Origin: a bacterium
Lineage (GTDB): Bacteria > SZUA-182 > DTGQ01
DNA: 64,000 nucleotides
Assembly (NCBI GenBank): GCA_040755755.1
Contig: JBFLZW010000087.1
Coordinates: forward strand, 1 to 64,000
Direction: 5' to 3'
The notes under the pieces are model-generated. The model ran no database searches. It saw nothing but the letters and a program-made list of their open reading frames with translations, and was not told where the DNA came from. A program made the translations under genes and the position numbers. Position 1 is the stretch's first letter. Every line of letters begins with the position of its first letter. Positions 16,919 to 25,219 of the stretch are shown piece after piece.

Positions 16919-19030
16919 CTATTTCTGAAAAAATCCCGGACGAATCGCTTTGATAAAGCATTCGTACCAGTGATCACCCTCTGATTTCTTGGGCGGCTTC
17001 GTGGTAGTCGCGGTTGTTGTTGTCTGTTCGGGCTCCTCCACTACTTCCTCCTCAACAGCGGTAAACCAGTCACTCGTATGCTTGGTCGTTACCCTGGCAA
17101 AGAGTAGCTTGTCATGATATCTCAGCTCGATACCTTCCCCCCAGGAGGTATTGGGGATAAAAAGCTCAGCCTTCTTTCCAGCTCGCTGGAAATAGATCCC
17201 GTATCGCTTGGGGGCAGTTGATTCAGGTTTCACATAATCAGGAGATGCCGGATTGTGTGACTCCTCGGTTCTCAAACAATGAGCGTAGATTTCCTCCAGG
17301 GTGGCAGATTCAAGAGAATCAGGCAATGAAGTGTCAGGATAATAATGCTGCTTGAGGTAAGTTTGAAGCCCTTTGTGCAAGGGGACCTCAATGATGATCG
17401 GACCTGCTGAAGCCCTTACCTCTTCAGGCGGATCATACTCAAACGATTTTCCGTTTTCATCCGTGAAATCGATTTTAACAACAGTAATGTCAGTCTTTGC
17501 TTCAAGAGGCTTAAACTCGACCGCCAGATTAAACCTCGTTTGACTCAGTTTATTCGGGTCAATATAATCACCTGCCTGACCCGCTGCCGGGGCAGTCCCC
17601 TTAAGGTAGTTGAGACTCATTTCATTGGCCTTGAATTCGGTTACGATTTCCTGATGGGTATTCTGATTAAGGTAAAAATTACCCTTGACCGTCATTTCAC
17701 CCACTGAGGCAATTTCACTCCCGGTGAAGGTGTTGGTGGCCTGGGCAATACTCACCCTGGTCATGTCAATACTCCCGGCAGAAACGGGCACCTCCACTTC
17801 AATTGTACTCGTAAACCTTTCGACCCCTTCGGTTAATGTTCCTGTTTCAAAGGAAATCGTATATACTATTTTGTTACTCTTGATCTCCTTTGTTACATAA
17901 TAAGCATTGGGATCGATAGTCATGGAGATGTATTTTGCCTGCCCGAATAAGCCGCCTCCGGTTGGAGGGGTAATGATTTGCGGGAAACCGTAAGACACAA
18001 ATGCACTGGCACTTGGACTATAAACTCCAGTTCGCGGATTCAATGTCACTGAGGGACCTGCCTTGCCATCCCTTCCGGTAAAATTCACCGCCAGGGTATT
18101 GGCGTCATTTTCAGGCCAGCTAACTATCTGCCCCCTGCTATTTCTATATCCAAAACCGAGCTCCAGCTTTTTCTCCGTTGTGACCTTTCGGACTACAGCA
18201 ATCCGTGACTTGATCGCTGTCATTGCAAAGTCGTAGTTCGGCTTGGATGTTTCGGCAGGACCTATTACGATCTTCTGCAATGTGCTGCTTTGGTAGCCAA
18301 TGCTCTCCACGACCGCCCAGTAGGTATTGCCCGGTTTCAATTCAAAAGTACTGTAGCCGGAAATGTTCGTATCCTTTTTACGCTCTATCGTTCTGTCTGC
18401 ACTCCAGAGTCTGATGGTATACGGATGATTCTCCGGCAGACCAGTCGGTTTAATATTCACCGTACACAAGACATCGGAAAAATTGACTTTTACCGTTGTG
18501 GGGGTCAATTCCTGAATCTGATTCTGGCCGACAAAGCCTTCAATGGTGATGTAGGTACTTTTACCGGCTTTGGCCATACTATCAACATCTTTGTTAATAG
18601 TAAAAGGAAGGGTCAGGAACTTGCCTGCTGGCTGGGCAGTATCCAGAGACCATGCCTCCAGCATATTTTCCGCTTTCATTCTGACACAGGCACCGATCAT
18701 GACGGCATTGGCCCTCGTCCCTCCATCGGTCCGTTCAATTACCTTGTTTATCGCCAGGTGCAGGCTATCATATGATGTAATGTCACTTCCCTGTAAATTA
18801 CCCAGGGTCACGAAATTCGGGTCATAGGACACGCTCAGGGTAAAGTGCTGTACCCCAACATACGGGGAAAATCTGAGGGGTATGTTTACTGCGGTGTCAC
18901 TTACTCTGACGTCGATCGACGGGTTCTCTGCAAGCAGACAGTAAGTTGTCGCTGCCCATCCGGAGCTGCAGACCAAATGCAGTACCAGACCTAAAATCAT
19001 TGGTATTGACCAAAATTTTATTTTAGCCAA
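16919..19030 (-). CDS. Secreted protein with N-terminal cohesin-like domain
   Basis: I start at TTG 19030, because GAGAGGAGGA lies 7 nt upstream and the product then opens with a perfect signal peptide (MAKIKFWSIPMILGLVLHLVC..., cleavage after GWA). The open frame extends to 19081. The 703-aa product carries a cohesin-like beta-sandwich at about 30-175 (VNIPLRFSPYVGVQHFTLSVSYDPNF, later GKFLTLPFTINKDV). A CarboxypepD-regulatory-like domain follows at about 180-270 (TIRLWSADRT...SGYSTFELKPG). After that come unassigned beta-rich modules and a Thr-rich linker near the C-terminus (EQTTTTATTTKPPKK). The neighbour immediately upstream ends in a dockerin-like module, so the pair may interact outside the cell. 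A strong terminator follows. Confidence 0.72.
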   Translation of the reverse strand: MAKIKFWSIPMILGLVLHLVCSSGWAATTYCLLAENPSIDVRVSDTAVNIPLRFSPYVGVQHFTLSVSYDPNFVTLGNLQGSDITSYDSLHLAINKVIERTDGGTRANAVMIGACVRMKAENMLEAWSLDTAQPAGKFLTLPFTINKDVDSMAKAGKSTYITIEGFVGQNQIQELTPTTVKVNFSDVLCTVNIKPTGLPENHPYTIRLWSADRTIERKKDTNISGYSTFELKPGNTYWAVVESIGYQSSTLQKIVIGPAETSKPNYDFAMTAIKSRIAVVRKVTTEKKLELGFGYRNSRGQIVSWPENDANTLAVNFTGRDGKAGPSVTLNPRTGVYSPSASAFVSYGFPQIITPPTGGGLFGQAKYISMTIDPNAYYVTKEIKSNKIVYTISFETGTLTEGVERFTSTIEVEVPVSAGSIDMTRVSIAQATNTFTGSEIASVGEMTVKGNFYLNQNTHQEIVTEFKANEMSLNYLKGTAPAAGQAGDYIDPNKLSQTRFNLAVEFKPLEAKTDITVVKIDFTDENGKSFEYDPPEEVRASAGPIIIEVPLHKGLQTYLKQHYYPDTSLPDSLESATLEEIYAHCLRTEESHNPASPDYVKPESTAPKRYGIYFQRAGKKAELFIPNTSWGEGIELRYHDKLLFARVTTKHTSDWFTAVEEEVVEEPEQTTTTATTTKPPKKSEGDHWYECFIKAIRPGFFQK

Positions 19031-19085
19031 GGCTAAATCCTCCTCTCTTATTTTCTTCAGCGATTCGCACAATTTTTTCAACTAC

Positions 19086-20687
19086 CTACTCTCCATCTAA
19101 CACATCTACCAGACTGTTTATTGGGTTACGGTCAGGATCAGCAACAGAATCCTTCAAAATGGCATCGATATCGTCATCGTCGATGACCTCGTCGCCAAGA
19201 CCACGGACACGATCAGCGGCAATGATCTGAGGGCCGTTTAACTCAACCAGTCCTGCATGTGCCTTGACAATTTCCAGCGCATTATAGGCAGTAATATTTC
19301 CCGCCTTGGTAACGTCACCCTCCTTGCAGCCATAATAAAGGGCCAGGATCGCCTCGCTATTGCGATCGACCCGAGGTACCGCATATTCACCGGTGGAAGT
19401 ATAATCCATACGGTCTACGAACACCTCATACTCGTCAGGAACTGAGGCCATCATGGATTTAATCAGGTAGTTAAGACCCCAGTAGGTACCTTTGTAGAGA
19501 TCGCGTTTTTTCCAACTGGTCTGAAAATTGTTGGCCATGGCCCTGATTCCGTAGCATTGATCCTCCAGGGAGATTCCGTTCCAGGGGGATAATCGTCCGT
19601 CTCTCGTCTCTCCTCCCCAGTAAAATAAACCGCACGATGGATCGACCTTGGTTGAGGTAAACTGGAGGCCCTTCAGATAGGCCAATCCCGCCTTGAGATT
19701 AGCCTTGCGTGTGGCATCGTGAGAGTAGAACCGCTTGAGCACTTCGACCGCCTTGGCCTGCCCCGCGGTCCGCACATAGTTACTGCTCCCGCTCTGATGG
19801 TAGAAAAATCCGCCTGCGCTGTCCAGGCAGGTACTACTGCAGAGTTTATCCATTAAATCATCGGCCCACTGATCGAACGTTGTACCTACCAGGCCGGATG
19901 TTCTGAGACGGTATAATTTGGCGGCTTCAACCCACGTGGCTAACTGCCAGATTTTGAGCTGCTTGAGATTGATATCGGCACTATTATAAAGATCATATAC
20001 CTTTGCTGCGGTATCGTACTTTTGAACAAAAGCCCGCAGGCCCTTCAGACCCGCCTGATAGTACTCGCTCTTATCAGCGGTATCAACAGCCGGAACCTTG
20101 GACAGAGCGTGAAGGAAGATGATATCCGTCGATACCAGGTTAGGATCGGATTCAGCCCTCTCAACCAGCTTATCCCCTGCCTTGCAGGCAGCAGCAAGAT
20201 ATGAGCTTCCCTGACGCCTTTGGATTATAAGACTACCTTCACACCGATCCGCTGTAACATCCATGTCATAGGCTGCCAGCAAGCTCAGGCCGACGATTCC
20301 ATAGTTGTTTGGCAGCAGATTAGCCGGATTTTTCGTCGAGTCGCTCAAATCTCTCGGCCATCCATTGTTCCCGTTCGTCCCGGTTATCTGGATCTGCACC
20401 AGCCTGTCAGCTACATTGGTCACAATGGCGGATATATCAGCCATAGTCTGAGACCTTCTTCCCGGAGTGACCGTGACCTGATTGGCATAGAGCTCTTTGG
20501 CTCTGCTCGGACTGACCGGTGTATTGTCTCTATCTATTGGCTGCACTTCTGTCTGTCCAGGGTCAATGGTAGCTCCCACTCTGGCACGATAAATCGGCTC
20601 TTCGGCTGATGGGGCTTTCAGGGTAGTTCCTAAAAATGCAGGAATAACAGCCAGAAATAAAAGTGTTCGAAGCCATCTACTTTTCAC
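19086..20687 (-). CDS. Secreted alpha-helical (toroid-like) protein with C-terminal dockerin-like module
   Basis: A GTG start at 20687 is preceded by GAGGAGGA. The 533-aa product has a signal peptide, a linker, and a helical region (about 95-440) with repeated W/Y-rich helices (e.g. IWQLATWVEAAKLYR, GLFYWGGETRDGR, DQCYGIRAMA) resembling alpha/alpha-toroid glycan-acting enzymes. No catalytic family can be named. Residues about 457-525 form a dockerin-like pair: GDVTKAGNITAYNALEIV and ADRVRGLGDEVIDDDDIDAIL. The second repeat keeps its acidic residues; the first is partly degenerate. The cohesin-bearing gene follows 55 bp downstream. Confidence 0.7.
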   Translation of the reverse strand: MKSRWLRTLLFLAVIPAFLGTTLKAPSAEEPIYRARVGATIDPGQTEVQPIDRDNTPVSPSRAKELYANQVTVTPGRRSQTMADISAIVTNVADRLVQIQITGTNGNNGWPRDLSDSTKNPANLLPNNYGIVGLSLLAAYDMDVTADRCEGSLIIQRRQGSSYLAAACKAGDKLVERAESDPNLVSTDIIFLHALSKVPAVDTADKSEYYQAGLKGLRAFVQKYDTAAKVYDLYNSADINLKQLKIWQLATWVEAAKLYRLRTSGLVGTTFDQWADDLMDKLCSSTCLDSAGGFFYHQSGSSNYVRTAGQAKAVEVLKRFYSHDATRKANLKAGLAYLKGLQFTSTKVDPSCGLFYWGGETRDGRLSPWNGISLEDQCYGIRAMANNFQTSWKKRDLYKGTYWGLNYLIKSMMASVPDEYEVFVDRMDYTSTGEYAVPRVDRNSEAILALYYGCKEGDVTKAGNITAYNALEIVKAHAGLVELNGPQIIAADRVRGLGDEVIDDDDIDAILKDSVADPDRNPINSLVDVLDGE

Positions 20688-20936
20688 GTATTCTTCCTCC
20701 TCTCAGCGATTCAGATGTTTTGATTATAGATAGCGATCTTGCGGCAAAGTAATTGATACCATCTAAACTGCGATAACAAATCCATCCTGTGACTAACCAG
20801 ATATTTGACCGTGCGGCTCAGAGAGTTTGGCCACTCTTTTTGAGAAGCTGAAAACAAAGAGGAAAAAATAAGAATGGGAACTAAACATTGTTGAAAATTT
20901 GAATATGCTCCATGCCCCACTCACTTCAATAAAAAA

Positions 20937-21548
20937 TTACCAGTAAGGGCTTGCCCATGCCCATGGTGACTGCTGTCCATACGAGGCATTCCAGGGCAAA
21001 TTGATAATATACGGACCTCCCTGATACGGCAAATAGCTATTGGGCGCACTTTGAGAAGGATTTACTACCAGGCCGGAGAGCCGTCCTTCCACCCGTTCCC
21101 TCAATCGTGCCCCGCTGGCGGTTATCCCCTGAGAGCCGACATTCACTGGCAGGATACTTAAGGCGATAACTTCACCCCGCCCCACTTTGCGGGTTCTTTG
21201 ACCTGAAACCGCTTCGATCGACCCGGACAGGCATCTGAATTCCCTGTTTGTTTCTGACTCATAGGCCATCTCGTCACCCTTGTCGAGAATCAGTTGGGCA
21301 TTCTCAACTTCAATAACGGATGTACCTTCCAGGGATATAATTCTTGCCTGAGGAGTGAGAGGAAGGTCTTTTTCCCCTTTCTCACAGAAAATTTTTTTCC
21401 CCTCAGCAGTAATCAAAAGCAATTTCCCGGTATTTACCCTCACCATGCCCGTAACCATTCCCTGGATTGCAAAGGCCGGAGCAGACAATGCCGCCGCGAG
21501 CAATACAATCACCAACACAATACCTGATTTTTCCCTTCTCTTTCTCAT
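20937..21548 (-). CDS. Secreted FecR-like or beta-rich small protein
   Basis: AAGGAGGTAAC precedes the ATG, so this start is firm. The 203-aa product has a signal peptide (LVIVLLAAALSAPAFA) followed by beta-rich sequence (GMVRVNTGKLLLITAEGKKIF, GEVIALSILPVNVGSQG), loosely like FecR domains. The C-terminus is rich in Pro/Tyr/Trp and ends SPWAWASPYW. No firm family assignment is possible. It sits between the dockerin gene and the large paralogous surface proteins, and is probably part of the same extracellular programme. Confidence 0.65.
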   Translation of the reverse strand: MRKRREKSGIVLVIVLLAAALSAPAFAIQGMVTGMVRVNTGKLLLITAEGKKIFCEKGEKDLPLTPQARIISLEGTSVIEVENAQLILDKGDEMAYESETNREFRCLSGSIEAVSGQRTRKVGRGEVIALSILPVNVGSQGITASGARLRERVEGRLSGLVVNPSQSAPNSYLPYQGGPYIINLPWNASYGQQSPWAWASPYW

Positions 21549-22045
21549 GTTACCTCCTTGCTTGATAATGATTTTGTGTTAAGTTCAATACGCTTGCTAA
21601 AATCCACCGTCAGCAACCCGCTTATGAGAGGTTATCGAACTCTCGGCACCACTCTCCTTCCCTATCACCAACAATAAGCCAGTCAGTGCAATTGTATTCT
21701 AAATTCTATTCTCTCGTATGCTTCACTCAATTCCTTTTTCCTTTTCCTGGTTGATCAACAGTGCCCGCCCGCTTGTTTCTCTGGGTATCACTATCTGGAT
21801 AAGGTCTTGATTTATTTGATTGATAGTCATGGAAGCAGCCTTTTGAGGAAAGTCTTTTCCTGAATATTTTCTAAACCCTAAACTCTTTATCGGAGCAAAG
21901 CACGGTTTTCATCGTGAAAAGGTGAATCACAATAATCAAGCTATTTTAATCTGCAAGTCTACAAAGGAGAGAAAAAAATATCGGGCAGTATAAGGATAAT
22001 CCTTATCCTGCCCGAAGAAGGATGATAGGATGTTGGAGCAGGTGG
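21549..22045. other. 500-bp gap with terminator, otherwise no gene
   Basis: The gap holds the terminator of the upstream 22046-24301 gene (21972-22014) and presumably the promoter for the FecR-like, dockerin and cohesin genes. No ORF with a ribosome site was found. Confidence 0.45.
21972..22014 (-). terminator. Rho-independent terminator after surface paralogue 2
   Basis: CGGGCAG and CTGCCCG arms enclose a second near-perfect ATAAGGAT/ATCCTTAT arm. This gives a 16-bp stem with one mismatch, followed on the minus strand by seven T's. Confidence 0.88.
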
Positions 22046-24301
22046 TCAATACGCCCACCAGGGCTGGACATCGATGGGGAACACCGACTGTGTCCATCCG
22101 CCCCGCGGGTCGAAAGCGGTAATTTCCACAAAATAGAAGCCGGGTAAATTGGTCTGGAAGGTCCAGTAAGCTCTGGCTATGCCGTCATCGTCCTTATCAA
22201 GGATAATGGATCCGATGTTGCAGGAGTAATACAGCTCATCTCCATCCGGATCATGAAAGTCGAGCATGGGCGGACCGAGAATAAAAAGCTGGCCTGCCTT
22301 GATAACCAAGGGTGCAGCATCATTAAAATCTCCCATGATATACGGGCTATGGTTGAGCCAGGTTCCGGGAGAGGTGCATAAAATACCGATGTGGGAGGTG
22401 GCAGATAATCCCCGGGAATCGGTCACCTGCACCCGGACATGAGCTACTCCCTCGAATTGGGGAGTAAAGGTAATCTCTCCGGTGTGAGGATTGATAATCG
22501 ACTCTGACCAGGGGCCATACTGGTAGGAAGGCAATCCGCTGATGGTTGCACTCCAGGTGAGATTCAACTGATCCGCGGTGAACGATCCATCCGGACTGAA
22601 CCAGTCCTGATCCGTAGCCACCATCTGGTAGCGGTAGACTTCTCCCACAGCCACTGCCTGCTCATCGACATTTTCCATCTTGGGCGGGTAATTGGTCACT
22701 GGATAGTTAGTCACTGAAAGAGGAAAGGTTTCAAGATCCGTCCGGCCATGCGCATCCTGTACTCTTACCGTCACTACCAGGTCTTCCATGACCTGGGGAA
22801 CGAAGAAGAGGCGGGCGATATCCGGCCAGGTTTTAAAGCCCAGACCGAGAAGGTAATTCCCGTAAGCAGCTACAGCTTTCGGATGATAAATTCTCACCCC
22901 GCCGGTACCGGGCTTGAGGTGAGGAATGGTTTCAGGGTCATAGTCAGAAATCCGTTCAGGATCCCGGGCTATCAGTGCAGGATCATACGGAGTAGGCAGA
23001 TCCACCATGCAGGGCTTGTAGGGACTCAGCCAGAGCTGAGGGATCAGGGCAATGATATTGGGATCGCAGTAATCGGCAATTCCGTCAGCATTGCTGTCCC
23101 TGTTGGCTATGGGCACTTCGCTGAGGAGGCTGGCTGGTGCTCCGTGTGCTCCCCATCCCCCGACGGTAGCTGTCCAGAACAGCCGGTCACGGGCTGGATC
23201 GATTTGCTCCGGATCGCTGATGTGGCCACTGTGGCCCTCATCCTGTGCGCTGCGGATAAAGATATCGGTCAGCTTCCTGACATAATTCGGGTCAGGCTCC
23301 GATCCTCCTCCCATCTCGTATTCATTTTGCCAGATATCGAGAAACACCCGATAAGCCAGATCCGGGTCCCTGGCATAGCAGTAATACTCGAATGGGCTGA
23401 AAAGCTGGACAAACTGAGGTCCGATCTTGAAGAAATAGGGCGGCTCCCCTTCGATAGGAACAGTATCTTTCATCAGCCAGATATTGTCAAGGCGATATTT
23501 ATTGCCGCAGATTATGATCCTGTTCACTTTTCCGAGCACAAGGTCAGGGTCCTGGCTCGCCCTGTTGACTATGGCCGAGAGGTCGGCTTTCAGGGTATGC
23601 CAGGAGCCATCCTGATAGTTTCGGCCCATTGGCACTTGAATCATGGCGGGGTTGGTATCCTGGGAGTTTCGAAAGTCAATCGTCCCCGCTCTTACCATAT
23701 CCAGCCCGGTCTGCCCATCCATGCCAACGGGCGTAAAACTGATGGCGAAGGGATAGTTTTCCCTGTCCGGGTCGCTTTCAGCTTTTGACCTGGTAGTTCC
23801 CACGACAATCAACCGCCACTGGGCAAATTGCTCGATCTCCAATGGCGCCCGGATGCTGACCCAGAGCACGTTGGCCTGTACGCCTTCCTGTCCGGTATCA
23901 GGATCTTTGATCGCCTTTTGAATCTGTAATTGCCAGCCATTCATTGGTAAGAAGACCGAGTAGGGCATCTCCACATCCAGAACCCGGCTTATGATTCTGG
24001 AATCGATCAAAGTCCGCAAACTTCCATAGCCGATGCCTGCGCCCCAGACCGGATAAGGAGGTTCGCTGGCTGTCCATCCATGATTCCGGGGACTGTCCCA
24101 GTATTCGAAGTTATCTACCAGAACATCTCCCCGCTCGTTTGAAACAGGTGTTACCAAGGGAGTATCGGTGCTGAGTACATGGTCATAAGTGAGGTATTGA
24201 GCCTGAACAGGATTACCTCTGCCGAAAACTCCTACTGCCAGAATAATTACAATGAATGTCATCTCTCCAAGCCTTTTCCCTCTGAACCTTCTCTTCTCCA
24301 T
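22046..24301 (-). CDS. Large secreted multidomain protein, paralogue 2 (CBM-like plus cadherin-like repeats)
   Basis: The start at ATG 24301 is set by GAGGAG five bases upstream; the open frame runs to 24325. The 751-aa product has a signal peptide and then a beta-sandwich region (about 45-275). This begins VLVDNFEYWDSPRNHGW and closes with SWHTLKADLS...KYRLDNIWLM, a pattern typical of carbohydrate-binding or galactose-binding-like folds. C-terminal cadherin/PKD-like repeats follow (MENVDEQAVAVGEVYRYQMV, GEITFTPQFEGVAHVRVQV, FHDPDGDELYYSC). It ends with PWWAY. A paralogue lies upstream on the same strand. No dockerin, LPXTG or PEP-CTERM signal is seen. Confidence 0.75.
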   Translation of the reverse strand: MEKRRFRGKRLGEMTFIVIILAVGVFGRGNPVQAQYLTYDHVLSTDTPLVTPVSNERGDVLVDNFEYWDSPRNHGWTASEPPYPVWGAGIGYGSLRTLIDSRIISRVLDVEMPYSVFLPMNGWQLQIQKAIKDPDTGQEGVQANVLWVSIRAPLEIEQFAQWRLIVVGTTRSKAESDPDRENYPFAISFTPVGMDGQTGLDMVRAGTIDFRNSQDTNPAMIQVPMGRNYQDGSWHTLKADLSAIVNRASQDPDLVLGKVNRIIICGNKYRLDNIWLMKDTVPIEGEPPYFFKIGPQFVQLFSPFEYYCYARDPDLAYRVFLDIWQNEYEMGGGSEPDPNYVRKLTDIFIRSAQDEGHSGHISDPEQIDPARDRLFWTATVGGWGAHGAPASLLSEVPIANRDSNADGIADYCDPNIIALIPQLWLSPYKPCMVDLPTPYDPALIARDPERISDYDPETIPHLKPGTGGVRIYHPKAVAAYGNYLLGLGFKTWPDIARLFFVPQVMEDLVVTVRVQDAHGRTDLETFPLSVTNYPVTNYPPKMENVDEQAVAVGEVYRYQMVATDQDWFSPDGSFTADQLNLTWSATISGLPSYQYGPWSESIINPHTGEITFTPQFEGVAHVRVQVTDSRGLSATSHIGILCTSPGTWLNHSPYIMGDFNDAAPLVIKAGQLFILGPPMLDFHDPDGDELYYSCNIGSIILDKDDDGIARAYWTFQTNLPGFYFVEITAFDPRGGWTQSVFPIDVQPWWAY

Positions 24302-24504
24302 AACTTCTCCTCTTCGCTGGGGCATTATCGCTTCCTCGTACTACCCACATCCTCACTCTTCAATCACACGTCGAGAACTTTTCTCCTGTTTCCGGGGGCC
24401 GGTAAACCACTTTGTCCAATAACTCTCGATATACGTTTTCCCGTGTATAATTCCTATACACCGGTCAACGAATAGAAATTATGCATGAAAATGGGTGATG
24501 ATTT

Positions 24505-25023
24505 TCAGGAGATAATTACTGAGGTATTGAGAATTGTTTGATTGAATGGGAGAAAAAGCGGCTCCCCGGTCTTCAATAAGCCTGGTTTGGCAATTAAGGG
24601 AGCAAGCTTCCAAAACCATAGAAGAATAAAGGAAGGGGAGGGGATGATATTATCTCCGGTAAAATCATCCTTGTATCGGGGAACCAGATGATATGCCTGC
24701 TGCTGATGATGCTTTTTCAGTTCATAATTTGGGGTGCGAGGATGAATCAGGGAAGGATGAATAAGATCGAGTATCGAAAAAGGCGGGGGCACCTCCCAGC
24801 GAGCTTTTTCGGCAGATTCGCCTGAATTGAAAGATTCATTCGTCCCTATAATGTCCAGGAATTCGCAGATTCCCAAATCGCTGCATTGTGCGTAAGCGGA
24901 GGCATCAGCCAGGTAGAGGAAGGGCATGAGTATAATCAGAACCAATGAGATTCCAAGATATACGGTAATGTTCCCCTGGGTACCAGGACGGAGCATGCAT
25001 TGACCCTGCTGATACTGTGCCAT
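24505..25023 (-). CDS. Hypothetical membrane/exported protein between the two paralogues
   Basis: GGGGAG lies 8 nt before the ATG. The 172-aa product has one strong hydrophobic segment (VYLGISLVLIILMPFLYL, about 21-38) followed by a small-residue stretch (ADASAYA). This could be a signal anchor or a cleavable signal with a long n-region. The remainder is Pro/His-rich without recognised domains. Its position between the two surface paralogues suggests a shared role, but nothing specific is visible. Confidence 0.5.
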   Translation of the reverse strand: MAQYQQGQCMLRPGTQGNITVYLGISLVLIILMPFLYLADASAYAQCSDLGICEFLDIIGTNESFNSGESAEKARWEVPPPFSILDLIHPSLIHPRTPNYELKKHHQQQAYHLVPRYKDDFTGDNIIPSPSFILLWFWKLAPLIAKPGLLKTGEPLFLPFNQTILNTSVIIS

Positions 25024-25128
25024 CTGTTTTTCTCCCCAAAAACTTACTCACCCGCCATCCACATCCGGTTACCTTATTGACAGCATAGTTGATGCCAGTG
25101 TGCCAGCCCTGGCGTCGAGTATAGTATG

Positions 25129-25189
25129 AAAAGAAAATCCCCAGCCGGCAGGCAGCGCAGTTTCCTGCATGCCTGGCCAGGTGGGGATT
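25129..25189 (-). terminator. Terminator-like hairpin after surface paralogue 1
   Basis: AATCCCCA and TGGGGATT form the base of a large stem with inner GC-rich pairing. On the minus strand it is followed by TTTTCTTTT. Confidence 0.75.
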
Positions 25190-25219
25190 CCTATTACCGG
25201 ACTTCAGCCCGATGTTGGG

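Noticed and set aside
20711-20920. 69-aa frame between secreted genes
   Set aside because: No ribosome site or signal, and codon use unlike neighbours.
22748-23788. 346-aa plus-strand open frame
   Set aside because: Antisense to the secreted paralogue gene, no ribosome site, no family features; explained by codon bias of the true gene.
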